A stretch of 64,000 nucleotides of DNA from Frigoribacterium sp. PhB116 (GCF_004364285.1 NZ_SOBE01000002.1:744001-808000), one strand, 5' to 3'; counted from the stretch's first letter, positions 42,573-52,359 are shown. Numbers and translations: made by a program. Notes: generated by a model from the letters alone, not told the origin.

Positions 42573-43772
42573 TCAGACGCGCAGGGCCGCCAGCTGACGG
42601 GCCGCCTGCTCGAGCACCTCCGTGCGCTTGCAGAACGCGAACCGGATGCGCGACGCGTGCTCGACCGCCGCCTCCTCGTGGCAGAAGGCGCTGACGGGGA
42701 CGCCGACGACGCCGGCGAGCTCGGGCAGTCGCCGGCAGAGGTCGGCGGCGTCCGGGAAGCCGAGCGGGGCGGCGTCGGCGACGACGAAGTAGCCGCCGCG
42801 GGACGGCGCGACCGAGAAGCCGGCTGCGGCGAGGCCGTCGGCGAGCACGTCCCTCTTGCGCTGCAGGCCGGCGGCGAGCCCTGCGAACCACTCGTCCGGC
42901 AGGCCCAGCCCCACGGCGATCGCGGGCTGGAAGACCGAGCCGTTCACGAACGTGAGGTACTGCTTCACCGTCACCACCTTCGACACGAGGTGCTCGGGGC
43001 CGGTGAGCCAGCCGATCTTCCAGCCCGTCGTGCTGAAGGTCTTCCCGCCGCTGGAGATGCTCAGGGTGCGCTCCGCGGCGCCCGGCAGGATCGAGAGCGG
43101 CACGTGTGCGGCACCGTCGAAGAGCAGGTGCTCGTAGACCTCGTCGGTGACGAGGACGGCGTCGTGGCGGCGCGCCAGGTCGACCACGAGCTGCCTCGTC
43201 GCCGCGTCGAGCACCGTCCCCGTCGGGTTGTGCGGGTCGTTCACGATCACGAGGGCCGTGCGGTCGGAGAACGCCGCGCGCAGCTCGGCGTGGTCCACCG
43301 AGAACTCGGCCCCGCGCATCGGGACGGTGCGGTGCACCCCGCCGGCGAGGCCGATCACGGCTCCGTAGGCGTCGTAGAACGGCTCGAGGGTGACGACCTC
43401 GTCACCGTCGTCGACGAGGGCGAGGACCGTCGCGGCCAGTGCCTCGGTGGCGCCGGCCGTGACGAGCACCTCGCGTCCCGGGTCGAGCTCGATGCCGTAG
43501 AAACGCCGCTGGTGCTCGGCGACGGCCTCGAGCAGCTCGGGCCTGCCGCGACCGGGCGGGTACTGGTTCAGGCCGGCGTCGAGGGCGGCGTGGGCGGCGT
43601 CGAGCACGACCCGAGGGCCGTCCTCGTCGGGGAACCCCTGGCCGAGGTTGATCGCCCCGGTGCGGGCCGCCAGCGCGGACATCTCGGCGAAGACGGTGGG
43701 CGCGGCGCGGCCGGCACCGTCGAGCAGCATCGCGCCGCGCGCGGCGCGTTCCCAGGGGGCAGGTGCAGTCAT
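42573..43772 (-). CDS. class I/II PLP-dependent aminotransferase
   Basis: A 399-residue fold-type I aminotransferase, in the group that includes methionine, kynurenine and DAP aminotransferases. Motifs: NLGQGFPDEDGP (substrate entry), NDPHNPTG (Asn for PLP), VLVTDEVYEHLLFDG (Asp and Tyr) and SGGKTFSTTGWKIGW (Schiff-base Lys), with a C-terminal RIRFAFCKR containing the carboxylate-binding Arg. The substrate cannot be decided; it is a second DapC-like candidate alongside the gene at 1288. ATG 43772 follows TACCGT by nine bases. Probably monocistronic. Confidence 0.9.
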   Translation of the reverse strand: MTAPAPWERAARGAMLLDGAGRAAPTVFAEMSALAARTGAINLGQGFPDEDGPRVVLDAAHAALDAGLNQYPPGRGRPELLEAVAEHQRRFYGIELDPGREVLVTAGATEALAATVLALVDDGDEVVTLEPFYDAYGAVIGLAGGVHRTVPMRGAEFSVDHAELRAAFSDRTALVIVNDPHNPTGTVLDAATRQLVVDLARRHDAVLVTDEVYEHLLFDGAAHVPLSILPGAAERTLSISSGGKTFSTTGWKIGWLTGPEHLVSKVVTVKQYLTFVNGSVFQPAIAVGLGLPDEWFAGLAAGLQRKRDVLADGLAAAGFSVAPSRGGYFVVADAAPLGFPDAADLCRRLPELAGVVGVPVSAFCHEEAAVEHASRIRFAFCKRTEVLEQAARQLAALRV

Positions 43773-43781
43773 GGTGCTGTC

Positions 43782-43787
43782 ACGGTA
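43782..43787 (-). promoter_or_regulatory. -10 hexamer of the aminotransferase gene
   Basis: TACCGT on the minus strand, nine bases before ATG 43772, predicting a leader of about two bases. Confidence 0.35.
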
Positions 43788-43838
43788 CCCGCACGACCGG
43801 GCGCCTCAGCGGGGGCAGGCCGACCCTCACCGGCGGAC

Positions 43839-43879
43839 GCATAAGCTGACCGCAGCCCGCTCCCAGGCGGGTCTTATGC
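43839..43879. promoter_or_regulatory. inverted repeat in the htrA upstream region
   Basis: GCATAAG (43839-43845) pairs with CTTATGC (43873-43879), and inside it CCCGC (43856-43860) pairs with GCGGG (43867-43871). The left arm overlaps TAAGCT at 43842-43847, a possible -10 for htrA. It could be an operator or a leader hairpin; the AT-rich outer arms stand out in this sequence. Confidence 0.4.
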
Positions 43880-43931
43880 GCTGCACAGCTTGCGCGACCA
43901 GGCTGTCAGGGCTTGGAAGGAGCACACCCTC

Positions 43932-45755
<1,824 letters not shown>

Positions 45756-45781
45756 CCTCGGGGACGACACGGCTCCTCCTC

Positions 45782-45818
45782 AGGGCGGACCGGGGCACCT
45801 GTTGCCCCGGCCCGCCCT
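45782..45818 (+). terminator. terminator after htrA
   Basis: A 16-base stem with one mismatch (45782-45797 with 45803-45818) and a five-base loop, 27 bases after the htrA stop. Confidence 0.7.
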
Positions 45819-45828
45819 GCGGCCTTGG

Positions 45829-45834
45829 TAGGCT
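45829..45834 (+). promoter_or_regulatory. -10 hexamer of the glycopolymer operon
   Basis: TAGGCT directly after the htrA terminator. It predicts a leader of about 60 bases before ATG 45903. Confidence 0.35.
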
Positions 45835-45902
45835 CGGCGGGATCTCCGCGGGGCTCCGGTCTCGTCCGCCAGCGCGTCAGCGCCGCATCCCGAGGCCCCT
45901 CC

Positions 45903-46946
45903 ATGACCTTCCCCGACAGCTCGGCGCCCGGCGTGTCCTACGTCATGCCCGTGCTCAACGAGGAGCGCGAGATCCGCGCCGCGGTCGAGAGCCTCGTCGA
46001 CCAGGACTACGAGGGGCCGTTCGAGGTCCTCCTGGCCCTCGGTCCGAGCGTCGACGGCACCAACGAGGTCGTCGCGGCGATGTCGGCCGCCGACCCCCGC
46101 ATCCGCACGCTGCCCAACCCGGTCGGCTCCACGCCGGCGGGCCTGAACGTGGCCATCCGCGCCAGCGTCCACCCGATCACGGTGCGGGTCGACGCGCACT
46201 CGGTGCTCCCGCGCGACTACACGCGGCTGGCCGTCGACGCGCTGCGCCGCAGCGGCGCCGACAACGTCGGCGGCATCATGCTGGCCGAGGGGCGCACCCC
46301 CTTCGAGAAGGCCGTGGCCCGCGCGTACGGCAGCCGGGTCGGGCTCGGCGGCACCCCCCACCACGTCGGAGGTGCGGAGGGGCCGACCGAGACGGCCTAC
46401 CTGGGCGTGTTCCTGCGCCACCGCCTCCTCGAGGTCGGGCTGTTCGACGAAGGCGTCAAGCGCGGCCAGGACTGGGAGCTCAACCGCCGCCTCCGCGCCA
46501 CCGGGGGCACCGTCTGGTTCACGCCCGAGCTCGTGGTGACGTACCGTCCGCGACCCAGCCTCCGCAAGCTCGCCCGGCAGTTCGTCGCCACGGGGCTGTG
46601 GCGGGGCGAGCTCGCGCGGCGGTTCCCCAAGGCCAACACGCTCCGCTACCTCGTGCCGCCCGCGATGGTGGTGGGCGTCGCCCTGGGCGTGCTGGCCGGG
46701 CTGGTGGGCCTCGTCGGCGCGCTGACGGGGACGGCGGCGGCCTGGGCACTGCTCGGGCTCGTCGTGCCGGGTCTCTACGCCGCCTTCGTGGTGCTGGCCG
46801 CCGTCCTCGTGGCCCGGGGCGACGGTCTCCGCACGCGGCTGTGGTTTCTCGTAGTCTTGCCTTCCATCCACTTCGGCTGGGGGCTCGGCTTCGTGGCGGG
46901 GTTCCTCGACCTGACGGGGAACATCACCGCGCACACGGGAAGATAG
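45903..46946 (+). CDS. ExoA-like family 2 glycosyltransferase with C-terminal membrane helices
   Basis: A 347-residue protein. Residues 1-235 form a GT-A domain: VSYVMPVLNEEREI (nucleotide-binding start), VRVDAHSVLP (DxD-type metal site, Asp-Ala-His) and KRGQDWELNRRLR (catalytic Asp/Glu). The C-terminal 100 residues hold three or four membrane helices. It resembles ExoA of succinoglycan synthesis and other GT2 enzymes of wall glycan assembly. The sugar and acceptor are unknown. First gene of the glycopolymer cluster; the CDP-alcohol phosphotransferase begins nine bases after its stop. Earlier in-frame starts fall before the promoter and are rejected. Confidence 0.85.
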   Translation: MTFPDSSAPGVSYVMPVLNEEREIRAAVESLVDQDYEGPFEVLLALGPSVDGTNEVVAAMSAADPRIRTLPNPVGSTPAGLNVAIRASVHPITVRVDAHSVLPRDYTRLAVDALRRSGADNVGGIMLAEGRTPFEKAVARAYGSRVGLGGTPHHVGGAEGPTETAYLGVFLRHRLLEVGLFDEGVKRGQDWELNRRLRATGGTVWFTPELVVTYRPRPSLRKLARQFVATGLWRGELARRFPKANTLRYLVPPAMVVGVALGVLAGLVGLVGALTGTAAAWALLGLVVPGLYAAFVVLAAVLVARGDGLRTRLWFLVVLPSIHFGWGLGFVAGFLDLTGNITAHTGR

Positions 46947-46949
46947 CCT
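46944..46949 (+). promoter_or_regulatory. -10 hexamer of the CDP-alcohol phosphotransferase gene, predicted leaderless
   Basis: TAGCCT overlaps the stop codon of the upstream gene and lies six bases (CACGCC) before ATG 46956. It may add an internal start to the operon. Confidence 0.4.
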
Positions 46950-46955
46950 CACGCC

Positions 46956-47762
46956 ATGACCGCGCTGCCCACGCGTCCCACGTCCATCGCCGAGCTGCGA
47001 CGGGTGGCTCAGCCGCCCGAGGTCCGCAGCCGTGCCAACGCCGAGCACTGGACGGCCTCGCTCTACCTGCGCGACGTCTCGCCCTACCTCACGTGGTGGC
47101 TGCTCAAGACGAGCGTCACCGCGAACGGCGTCACCGGGCTCATGATCCTCACGGGGTGGGCCACCGCCGCAGCGCTGCTCGTGCCCGGGATCGGCGGCGC
47201 GATGCTCGCCCTCGTCCTCGGCCAGCTGCAGATGCTGGTCGACTGCTGCGACGGCGAGGTCGCCCGGTGGCGGGGGACGAGCTCGCCGGCCGGGGTGTTC
47301 CTCGACAAGGTCGGGCACTACTCGACCGAGGCCCTCATCCCCCTGGCGCTCGGGGTCCGGGCGGCCGGCTGGCCGTTCGACGTGCCCGCCGACTGGCTCT
47401 GGACGACGCTCGGCACGGCGCTCGCGCTCGTCATCGTCCTCAACAAGGCCCTCAACGACATGGTGCACGTGGCCCGGGCCAACGCCGGCCTGACGCGCCT
47501 CGAGGACAAGCGCGGCGGCGCGACCGTCCCCAGCGGGCGCCTCCTGTCACGGCTCCGCTCCGCCGCCCGCTTCGTCCCGTTCCACCGGCTCTACCACTCC
47601 GTCGAGCTGACGATGCTCGCCTTCGTCGCCGCCCTCGTGGGGCTGGTCGTCGGCGAGCCCCTGGCGGACCGCGTGCTCGTGTCGCTGTTGCTGCCGTTGT
47701 CCGTGGTCGCCCTCGTGGGCCACTTCGTGGCCATCATGGCGTCGAAGAGGGTCCGCTCCTGA
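46956..47762 (+). CDS. CDP-alcohol phosphatidyltransferase-family membrane enzyme
   Basis: A 268-residue protein with about six membrane helices. The CDP-alcohol phosphotransferase signature is present: Asp96-x2-Asp99-Gly100-x2-Ala103-Arg104, then Gly113 and Asp117. The fourth conserved Asp, usually the base, is His121 (FLDKVGHYSTE). That His variant occurs, as I recall, in family members within polysaccharide and teichoic-acid clusters rather than in phospholipid synthases. It would join a CDP-activated alcohol or polyol to a lipid or glycan acceptor. A nucleotidyltransferase at 53206 could provide the CDP donor. The next gene overlaps its stop. Confidence 0.83.
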   Translation: MTALPTRPTSIAELRRVAQPPEVRSRANAEHWTASLYLRDVSPYLTWWLLKTSVTANGVTGLMILTGWATAAALLVPGIGGAMLALVLGQLQMLVDCCDGEVARWRGTSSPAGVFLDKVGHYSTEALIPLALGVRAAGWPFDVPADWLWTTLGTALALVIVLNKALNDMVHVARANAGLTRLEDKRGGATVPSGRLLSRLRSAARFVPFHRLYHSVELTMLAFVAALVGLVVGEPLADRVLVSLLLPLSVVALVGHFVAIMASKRVRS

Positions 47763-48646
47763 GCGGCGAGGCGGCTCGGTCGACACCTCGGGTCGGGGTC
47801 GTCAGCCTGACCCAGGGCCGCCGGCCTGACGACCTGCGCCGCGGCCTCGAGAGCGTCCTCGCGCAGGTCGGCGTCGAGGTCGACGTCGTGTGCGTCGGGA
47901 ACGGCGGGGGCCCCGGCCCCGTGCCCGAGGGCGTGTCGGTCCTGACGCTCCCCGAGAACGTCGGCATCCCCGCAGGTCGCAACCGCGGCGCCGAGCGCGT
48001 GTCGGGCGAGTGGGTGTTCTTCCTCGACGACGACGCGAGCATCCCCTCCCCGACGTTCCTCGCCGACGCGATCGAGCTGATGCGGCGCGAGGGCGACGTG
48101 GGGCTCGTCCAGCCCCGGGTCGTCGACGCCTCCGGGGCCACCTCGCCCCGCCGCTGGATCCCGCGGCTGCGCAAGGGCGACCCTGCGGAGCCGAGCGACG
48201 TCTTCTCGGTCTGGGAGGGCGCCACGGTGATGCCTCGCCGGGTCTTCGACGCCTGCGGGGGCTGGGGCGAGCCTTACTTCTACGCCCACGAGGGCATCGA
48301 GCTCGCCTGGCGGGTCTGGGCGCAGGGCCTCCGGGTCCGGTACGAGGGCGGACTCGTGGCGCACCACCCCGCGATCGACCCCGCGCGCCACGCCGAGTAC
48401 CACCGGCTCAACGCCCGCAACCGGGTGTGGCTCGCCAAGCGGAACCTGCCGTGGCCGCTCGTCCCCGTGTACGTCGGCAGCTGGACGGCGGTGCAGGTGC
48501 TGCGCTGGGCCTCGACGCCGGCCCGCCTCGGGGCCTGGTTCGGCGGCTGGGCCGAGGGCTGGCGCACGTCTCCCGGCGGCCGTCGGTCCATCGGTTGGGT
48601 AACGGTCCTGCGCATGTCCAGGTCCGGTCGACCCCCGGTGATCTAG
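47759..48646 (+). CDS. family 2 glycosyltransferase, probable CTG start
   Basis: A GT2 enzyme of about 295 residues. The GT-A core runs from RVGVVSLTQGRRPDDLRRGL through NVGIPAGRNRGAERV and FFLDDDASI (DDD metal site) to HEGIELAWRVW (base region) and ends with a helix-rich tail. The core begins only nine codons after the upstream stop and no ATG, GTG or TTG is available there in frame. CTG 47759, overlapping the TGA of the previous gene and preceded by AAGAGG, is the best start. Any downstream GTG would delete the first beta strand. Sugar and acceptor unknown; it is in the wall-glycopolymer cluster. Confidence 0.8.
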   Translation: MSGEAARSTPRVGVVSLTQGRRPDDLRRGLESVLAQVGVEVDVVCVGNGGGPGPVPEGVSVLTLPENVGIPAGRNRGAERVSGEWVFFLDDDASIPSPTFLADAIELMRREGDVGLVQPRVVDASGATSPRRWIPRLRKGDPAEPSDVFSVWEGATVMPRRVFDACGGWGEPYFYAHEGIELAWRVWAQGLRVRYEGGLVAHHPAIDPARHAEYHRLNARNRVWLAKRNLPWPLVPVYVGSWTAVQVLRWASTPARLGAWFGGWAEGWRTSPGGRRSIGWVTVLRMSRSGRPPVI

Positions 48647-48649
48647 CCT
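48644..48649 (+). promoter_or_regulatory. -10 hexamer of the glycerophosphotransferase-like gene
   Basis: TAGCCT overlaps the stop codon of the upstream GT2 gene; the predicted leader is about 50 bases and ends with AGGAGG. Confidence 0.35.
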
Positions 48650-48706
48650 GGAACACCCCGGTGCGCGACGGTCGTCGGGCACATCAGCACCACAGGAGGA
48701 CCCTCC

Positions 48707-49987
48707 GTGCCCTTGAAACGGGATCTCTCGCTCGCCAGGGGACTGGCCTCGCGCGCCTGGAAGTCGCGGCGTCAGCGCCGGCAGCTCGAGCGTCTCGGCG
48801 ACGACCGCCGGCGCCCGGCGCCGGGGACGGTCCGCGTCGCCGTCTACTTCGCGGACACGGCGGTGAACATGTACCAGATCAGGCAGTGGTACGCGCCGCT
48901 GGCTCATCTCGCCGAGACCGTCCCCGTCGCCATCGTCGCGCGCTCGCCCGGCGCCATGCTCGCCCTGCTGGAGGAGTCGCCCGTCCCCGTCGTCTACGCC
49001 CGTCAGGTCGTCGACCTCGAGGACTTCGTCGGGTCGCATCCCCTGGCCATGACCCTGTACGTGAACCAGAACGCCAAGAACTTCCAGATGATGCGCTACG
49101 GGCGCATGTGGCACGTCTTCGTCAACCACGGCGAGAGCGACAAGATGTACATGACCACGAACCAGTTCAAGGCGTACGACTACGCCTTCATCGCAGGCGA
49201 CGCCGCCCGGGCACGGCTCGAGGCCGCCCTCTGGGACTACGACCTCGACCGCCGTGCCGTGCCCATCGGCCGGCCCCAGGCCGACCACGCTGCGGGGACG
49301 CCCCCGTTCGAGCCGGACGACCGCATCGTCGTGCTCTACGCCCCGACCTGGGAGGGCGACCGTCCGGCGGCCACCTACGGGTCGATCGCGACGCACGGCG
49401 TCCGTCTGGCCGAAGCGCTGCTGGCGTCGGGGCGCCACCGGCTCGTCTACCGTCCGCACCCTCGCAGCGGGGTGGTCGACCGTGACTACCGTCGCGCGCA
49501 CGAGGCGGTCGTCGCGGCGATCGAGGCCGCGAACGCGGCGACGCCCGGAGCCGGCCACGTCTACGACACCAGCCCCCAGCTCGGCTGGCAGCTCACGACC
49601 GCGGACGTCGCGATCACCGACGTCTCGGCGATGATCTACGACCGCCTCGCGACGGGCCGGCCCCTCCTCGTGACGAGGCCGGCGTCCGCCGAGGCCGACG
49701 TCGACGAACGAGGCTACCTCGGGGCCGCCGAGTGGCTCGAGGCCGCCGAGGCCGGCGACGTCGTCGACGTGGTGGACCGCGTCCGTGACGACCCGGAGGC
49801 CCGTCGACGCCTCGAGCACTGGGTCCGCCGGTATTTCGGCGACACGACTCCCGGCGCCGCCACGAGGCGGTTCGAGGAGGCGGTGCTGCAGCTCGTCGAG
49901 AGGAGGGACGACTTCGCCCGACGCGCCGATGCGGCGGACATCGACGCATCGGACACCGAGTCCTCGGGCGGCACGACCGCCTCCTAG
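48707..49987 (+). CDS. CDP-glycerol glycerophosphotransferase-family enzyme (TagB/TagF-like)
   Basis: A 426-residue GT-B-like enzyme. The typical motifs are FVNHGESDKMYMTTN, IVVLYAPTWEGDR, LVYRPHPRSG and ITDVSAMIYDRLATGRPLLV, as in the teichoic acid polymerases that transfer glycerol-phosphate or ribitol-phosphate from CDP donors. A basic amphipathic N-terminus (residues 1-30) may bind the membrane. The start is GTG 48707 behind AGGAGGACC, the best ribosome site of the cluster. It suggests that the exported polymer has phosphodiester links. The C-terminal 30 residues are acidic and variable. Confidence 0.87.
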   Translation: MPLKRDLSLARGLASRAWKSRRQRRQLERLGDDRRRPAPGTVRVAVYFADTAVNMYQIRQWYAPLAHLAETVPVAIVARSPGAMLALLEESPVPVVYARQVVDLEDFVGSHPLAMTLYVNQNAKNFQMMRYGRMWHVFVNHGESDKMYMTTNQFKAYDYAFIAGDAARARLEAALWDYDLDRRAVPIGRPQADHAAGTPPFEPDDRIVVLYAPTWEGDRPAATYGSIATHGVRLAEALLASGRHRLVYRPHPRSGVVDRDYRRAHEAVVAAIEAANAATPGAGHVYDTSPQLGWQLTTADVAITDVSAMIYDRLATGRPLLVTRPASAEADVDERGYLGAAEWLEAAEAGDVVDVVDRVRDDPEARRRLEHWVRRYFGDTTPGAATRRFEEAVLQLVERRDDFARRADAADIDASDTESSGGTTAS

Positions 49988-50089
49988 GCTCGGTCCTCGG
50001 TCGTAGTCAGAGGCATGCAGCGCTCGTTGCCGTGGCATCCAGGCGTCTGGAATCTGGCACCGCATCGCTGAGGGGCGTATCCATGAGGC

Positions 50090-50398
50090 ATGCCCGATCC
50101 CTCGTCGCCCGCCGCCCTGCTCTTCGGTGAACGTGTCCGCGGCGAGCGTCAGCGCCTCGGGCTCAGCCAGGACGAGGTCGCCCACCTCGCGGGGATGAAC
50201 GTGTCGAACTACGGCAAGATCGAGCGCGGCGTCGGCAACCCCGTCCTCCACACGATCGTGCGACTCGCGGCGGTGCTCGGCGTCGACCCGGCCGTGCTGG
50301 TCGGCGGCATGTCGGGCGACCACCTGCCGCCTGTGCTCGAGGCGTTCTCGGCTGCCGACTACGTGGCGGAGCGGCGCGCCCGCGCCGTCAGAAGCTGA
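50090..50398 (+). CDS. XRE-family helix-turn-helix regulator
   Basis: A 102-residue protein with one HTH_3 domain (residues about 12-70: RVRGERQRLGLSQDEVAHLAGMNVSNYGKIERGVGNP). The helix 2-3 pattern SQDEVAHLAGM and the NYGKIERG recognition region are typical of XRE/Cro proteins. The C-terminal 30 residues are not a known effector domain. The target is unknown; the neighbouring glycopolymer genes are candidates. Its last codons overlap the convergent gene at 50388-50672 by 11 bases. No phage or plasmid genes surround it, so a prophage origin is unlikely. Confidence 0.87.
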   Translation: MPDPSSPAALLFGERVRGERQRLGLSQDEVAHLAGMNVSNYGKIERGVGNPVLHTIVRLAAVLGVDPAVLVGGMSGDHLPPVLEAFSAADYVAERRARAVRS

Positions 50399-50672
50399 AC
50401 CGCCAGAGGTACTCCTCCCGGGACGGCCGGAACCACCGCACGACGGCGATCGAGCTCGCCACGAGCTCGGGGCCGATGACGCTCAGGGCGAGGGACTGCC
50501 CTGGGGCCAGGGTGCCGGTGCTCACGGGCACCAGGAGGCCGGAGCCGAGCAAGGTGACCCTCAGGGACGACACGGTCTCGCTGCCGTCGTTGACGAGGCG
50601 GACGACCCGCGGCCCGCGCGAGCGGTCGAGACGGAAGGGGACGCTGTAGGCGGTGGGAGCTGTCACGGTCAT
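50388..50672 (-). CDS. small predicted beta-sandwich protein, unknown function
   Basis: A 94-residue protein with alternating hydrophobic strands (YSVPFRLD, RVVRLVNDG, SLRVTLLGSG, SLALSVIG, SIAVVRWFRP) and no signal peptide or membrane helix. No domain is recognised; it could be an immunoglobulin-like or jelly-roll unit. ATG 50672 is strongly favoured by TACCGT six bases upstream; the longer frame to 50759 is Arg/Pro-rich and unlikely. It is convergent with the XRE gene, overlapping it by 11 bases. Codon usage looks normal. Confidence 0.65.
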   Translation of the reverse strand: MTVTAPTAYSVPFRLDRSRGPRVVRLVNDGSETVSSLRVTLLGSGLLVPVSTGTLAPGQSLALSVIGPELVASSIAVVRWFRPSREEYLWRFSF

Positions 50673-50678
50673 GCCGTG

Positions 50679-50684
50679 ACGGTA
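50679..50684 (-). promoter_or_regulatory. -10 hexamer of the small beta-protein gene, predicted leaderless
   Basis: TACCGT on the minus strand, six bases (CACGGC) before ATG 50672. Confidence 0.45.
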
Positions 50685-50796
50685 GGTCGGACCCCCGACC
50701 CTTCCCGCTCCGCCCTGTGGAGTGCGCCCTGTCGGGGGAGGAACGACCTCGCGCCGCACGACGACGCCGCGGCGGTCCGTCGGGCCGCCAGGTGCG

Positions 50797-51585
50797 TCAG
50801 GCCCCGAGCTCGACCGGGAAGGAGGCGGGAGCCGGTCCGAACGCGTCCCTCGCGCTCGCGACGACCTTGCGCCCCAGCAGGTGGTTGCCGGTGCCGCCGA
50901 CGACCGCGCCGATGCCGAACGGGACGGCCCTGCCGAGGACCGTGGCGGTCTGCGACGCGGCGAAGCGCCGGACGAAGTGCTTGCGGACGGTGTCGGTCAG
51001 TCCGCTGATGGCGGTCTTGGGGAGCTTCTGCGTGACCAGCTCGCCCCAGAACGCACTGCGCGCAGGGGCCGTGCCCAGCGCCTCCCCGGCGAACTGCCGG
51101 ACGAGGGTCGCGCCGGGGGCGCCCATCATCATCGTCATGACGAGTGCCCGGGCGCGTTCCGGGTCGGTGACGGCGATGCCGTGCACCTCGGTGACGGACT
51201 GGGCGAACAGGGCGCTCGCCTCGAGGAACCCCGCGGTCTCCACCCCGGAGAGCGCGAGGGAGATGCCCCAGCCGACGCCGGGGATGACCGCGCTCGCCCC
51301 GACGGCCGCCCCGCCGGACGTGACGGCCGTCAGGTACTCGCGCTCGAGGATGCGGATGAGCTTGGCCGGGTCCGCCTTGCGGTGGCGGCGCCGCAGGGCC
51401 GCGACGTGCTTGACGACCACGGGCCGCTGGACGGCGAGGAGGCGGTCGAGACGACGCAGCCACGCCGAGTCGACGACCTGGCCGTCCTGCGACGCGGCCC
51501 GGTACGGCTCGGGAGACCCGGTAGCGGGATCGATGCGGACGATGTCGTCCTCGGCGGGACGGGGCGAGACGTGGCGATCGGGCAT
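50797..51585 (-). CDS. EcsC-family protein
   Basis: A 262-residue protein with the EcsC layout: a charged N-terminus, then helices with a glycine-rich hydrophobic hairpin (GGAAVGASAVIPGVGWGISLALSGVETAGFLEASALFA) and a second one near the C-terminus (VLGRAVPFGIGAVVGGTGN). EcsC proteins are peripheral or membrane-associated and of unknown molecular function; the Bacillus namesake lies with an ABC transporter. Here too it directly follows an ABC exporter pair on the same strand, nine bases beyond the ATPase stop. ATG 51585 is chosen over the GTG just before it because TAGCAT lies six bases upstream. Confidence 0.8.
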   Translation of the reverse strand: MPDRHVSPRPAEDDIVRIDPATGSPEPYRAASQDGQVVDSAWLRRLDRLLAVQRPVVVKHVAALRRRHRKADPAKLIRILEREYLTAVTSGGAAVGASAVIPGVGWGISLALSGVETAGFLEASALFAQSVTEVHGIAVTDPERARALVMTMMMGAPGATLVRQFAGEALGTAPARSAFWGELVTQKLPKTAISGLTDTVRKHFVRRFAASQTATVLGRAVPFGIGAVVGGTGNHLLGRKVVASARDAFGPAPASFPVELGA

Positions 51586-51591
51586 CACCGG

Positions 51592-51597
51592 ATGCTA
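51592..51597 (-). promoter_or_regulatory. -10 hexamer of the EcsC gene, predicted leaderless
   Basis: TAGCAT on the minus strand, six bases (CCGGTG) before ATG 51585. It overlaps the stop codon of the ABC ATPase gene. Confidence 0.45.
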
Positions 51598-52359
51598 CGC
51601 CGCGGGCCGGGGAGGATGATCGGAGGCATAGCGGGCGAGGGCCTCGTCGAGCGGGCCGTCGAAGACCAGCTCGCCCTTGTCGAGGTAGAGGCCCCGGGCG
51701 CAGAAGCGCTTGAGGTCGCGTTCGTTGTGCGACACGAGGAACAGCGTGCGGCCGTCGGCCAGCATCTGCTCGATGCGCCCGTAGCACTTCTCGCGGAAGG
51801 CCTTGTCGCCCACCGCGAGGACCTCGTCGACGAGGATGACGGGCTCCTCGAGCCGGGAGATGACGGCGAACGCGATCCGGACCTTCATGCCGCTCGAGAG
51901 GTGCTTGTAGGGGGTGTCGACGAACGCGGCGATCTCGGCGAAGTCGATGATCTCGTCGAAGCGCTCGTCGATCTCGTCCCGGCGCATGCCGTGCAGCCCC
52001 GCGGTGAGGTAGACGTTCTCGCGCACGGTGAGGTCGGCGACGAAGCCGCCGGTGATCTCGATGAGGGGGGCGACGCCTCCCGAGACCGAGACGGACCCCG
52101 TGTCGGGGAGGATGACCTCAGCCACGAGCTTGAGCAGAGTCGACTTGCCCTGCCCGTTGCGGCCCACGACCCCGATCGCCTCGCCCGCACGGACGTCGAA
52201 CGAGACGTCGCGGAGGGCCCAGAACTCGCCGGGGCGCGACCGCCGGCTCGAGTCGGAGAAGAGGTCCTTGAAGGAGCGGCGTCCGCGACGGTTGCGGCGG
52301 AACCGGATGCCGACGCCCTCGACGCGGATCACGGGCTGGTCGCCGGTGGGGGGAGTCAT
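51595..52359 (-). CDS. ABC-2 polysaccharide exporter ATPase (TagH/Wzt-like)
   Basis: A 254-residue ATPase of the teichoic-acid/O-antigen exporter family. The long, basic N-terminal stretch before the Walker A (residues 20-45, with RRSFKDLFSD) is typical. Walker A GRNGQGKST (66-74), signature HLSSGMKVRIAFA, Walker B VILVDEVLAVGD and H-loop SHNERD are intact. The C-terminal glycan-binding domain of some Wzt proteins is absent. It powers the permease encoded immediately upstream, whose stop overlaps its start by one base (TGATG). Substrate: presumably the glycopolymer made by the neighbouring transferases. Confidence 0.92.
   Translation of the reverse strand: MTPPTGDQPVIRVEGVGIRFRRNRRGRRSFKDLFSDSSRRSRPGEFWALRDVSFDVRAGEAIGVVGRNGQGKSTLLKLVAEVILPDTGSVSVSGGVAPLIEITGGFVADLTVRENVYLTAGLHGMRRDEIDERFDEIIDFAEIAAFVDTPYKHLSSGMKVRIAFAVISRLEEPVILVDEVLAVGDKAFREKCYGRIEQMLADGRTLFLVSHNERDLKRFCARGLYLDKGELVFDGPLDEALARYASDHPPRPAA

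Noticed and set aside
50090-50398. XRE regulator as a prophage or plasmid remnant
   Set aside because: No integrase, attachment repeat, toxin partner or composition shift is visible around it.
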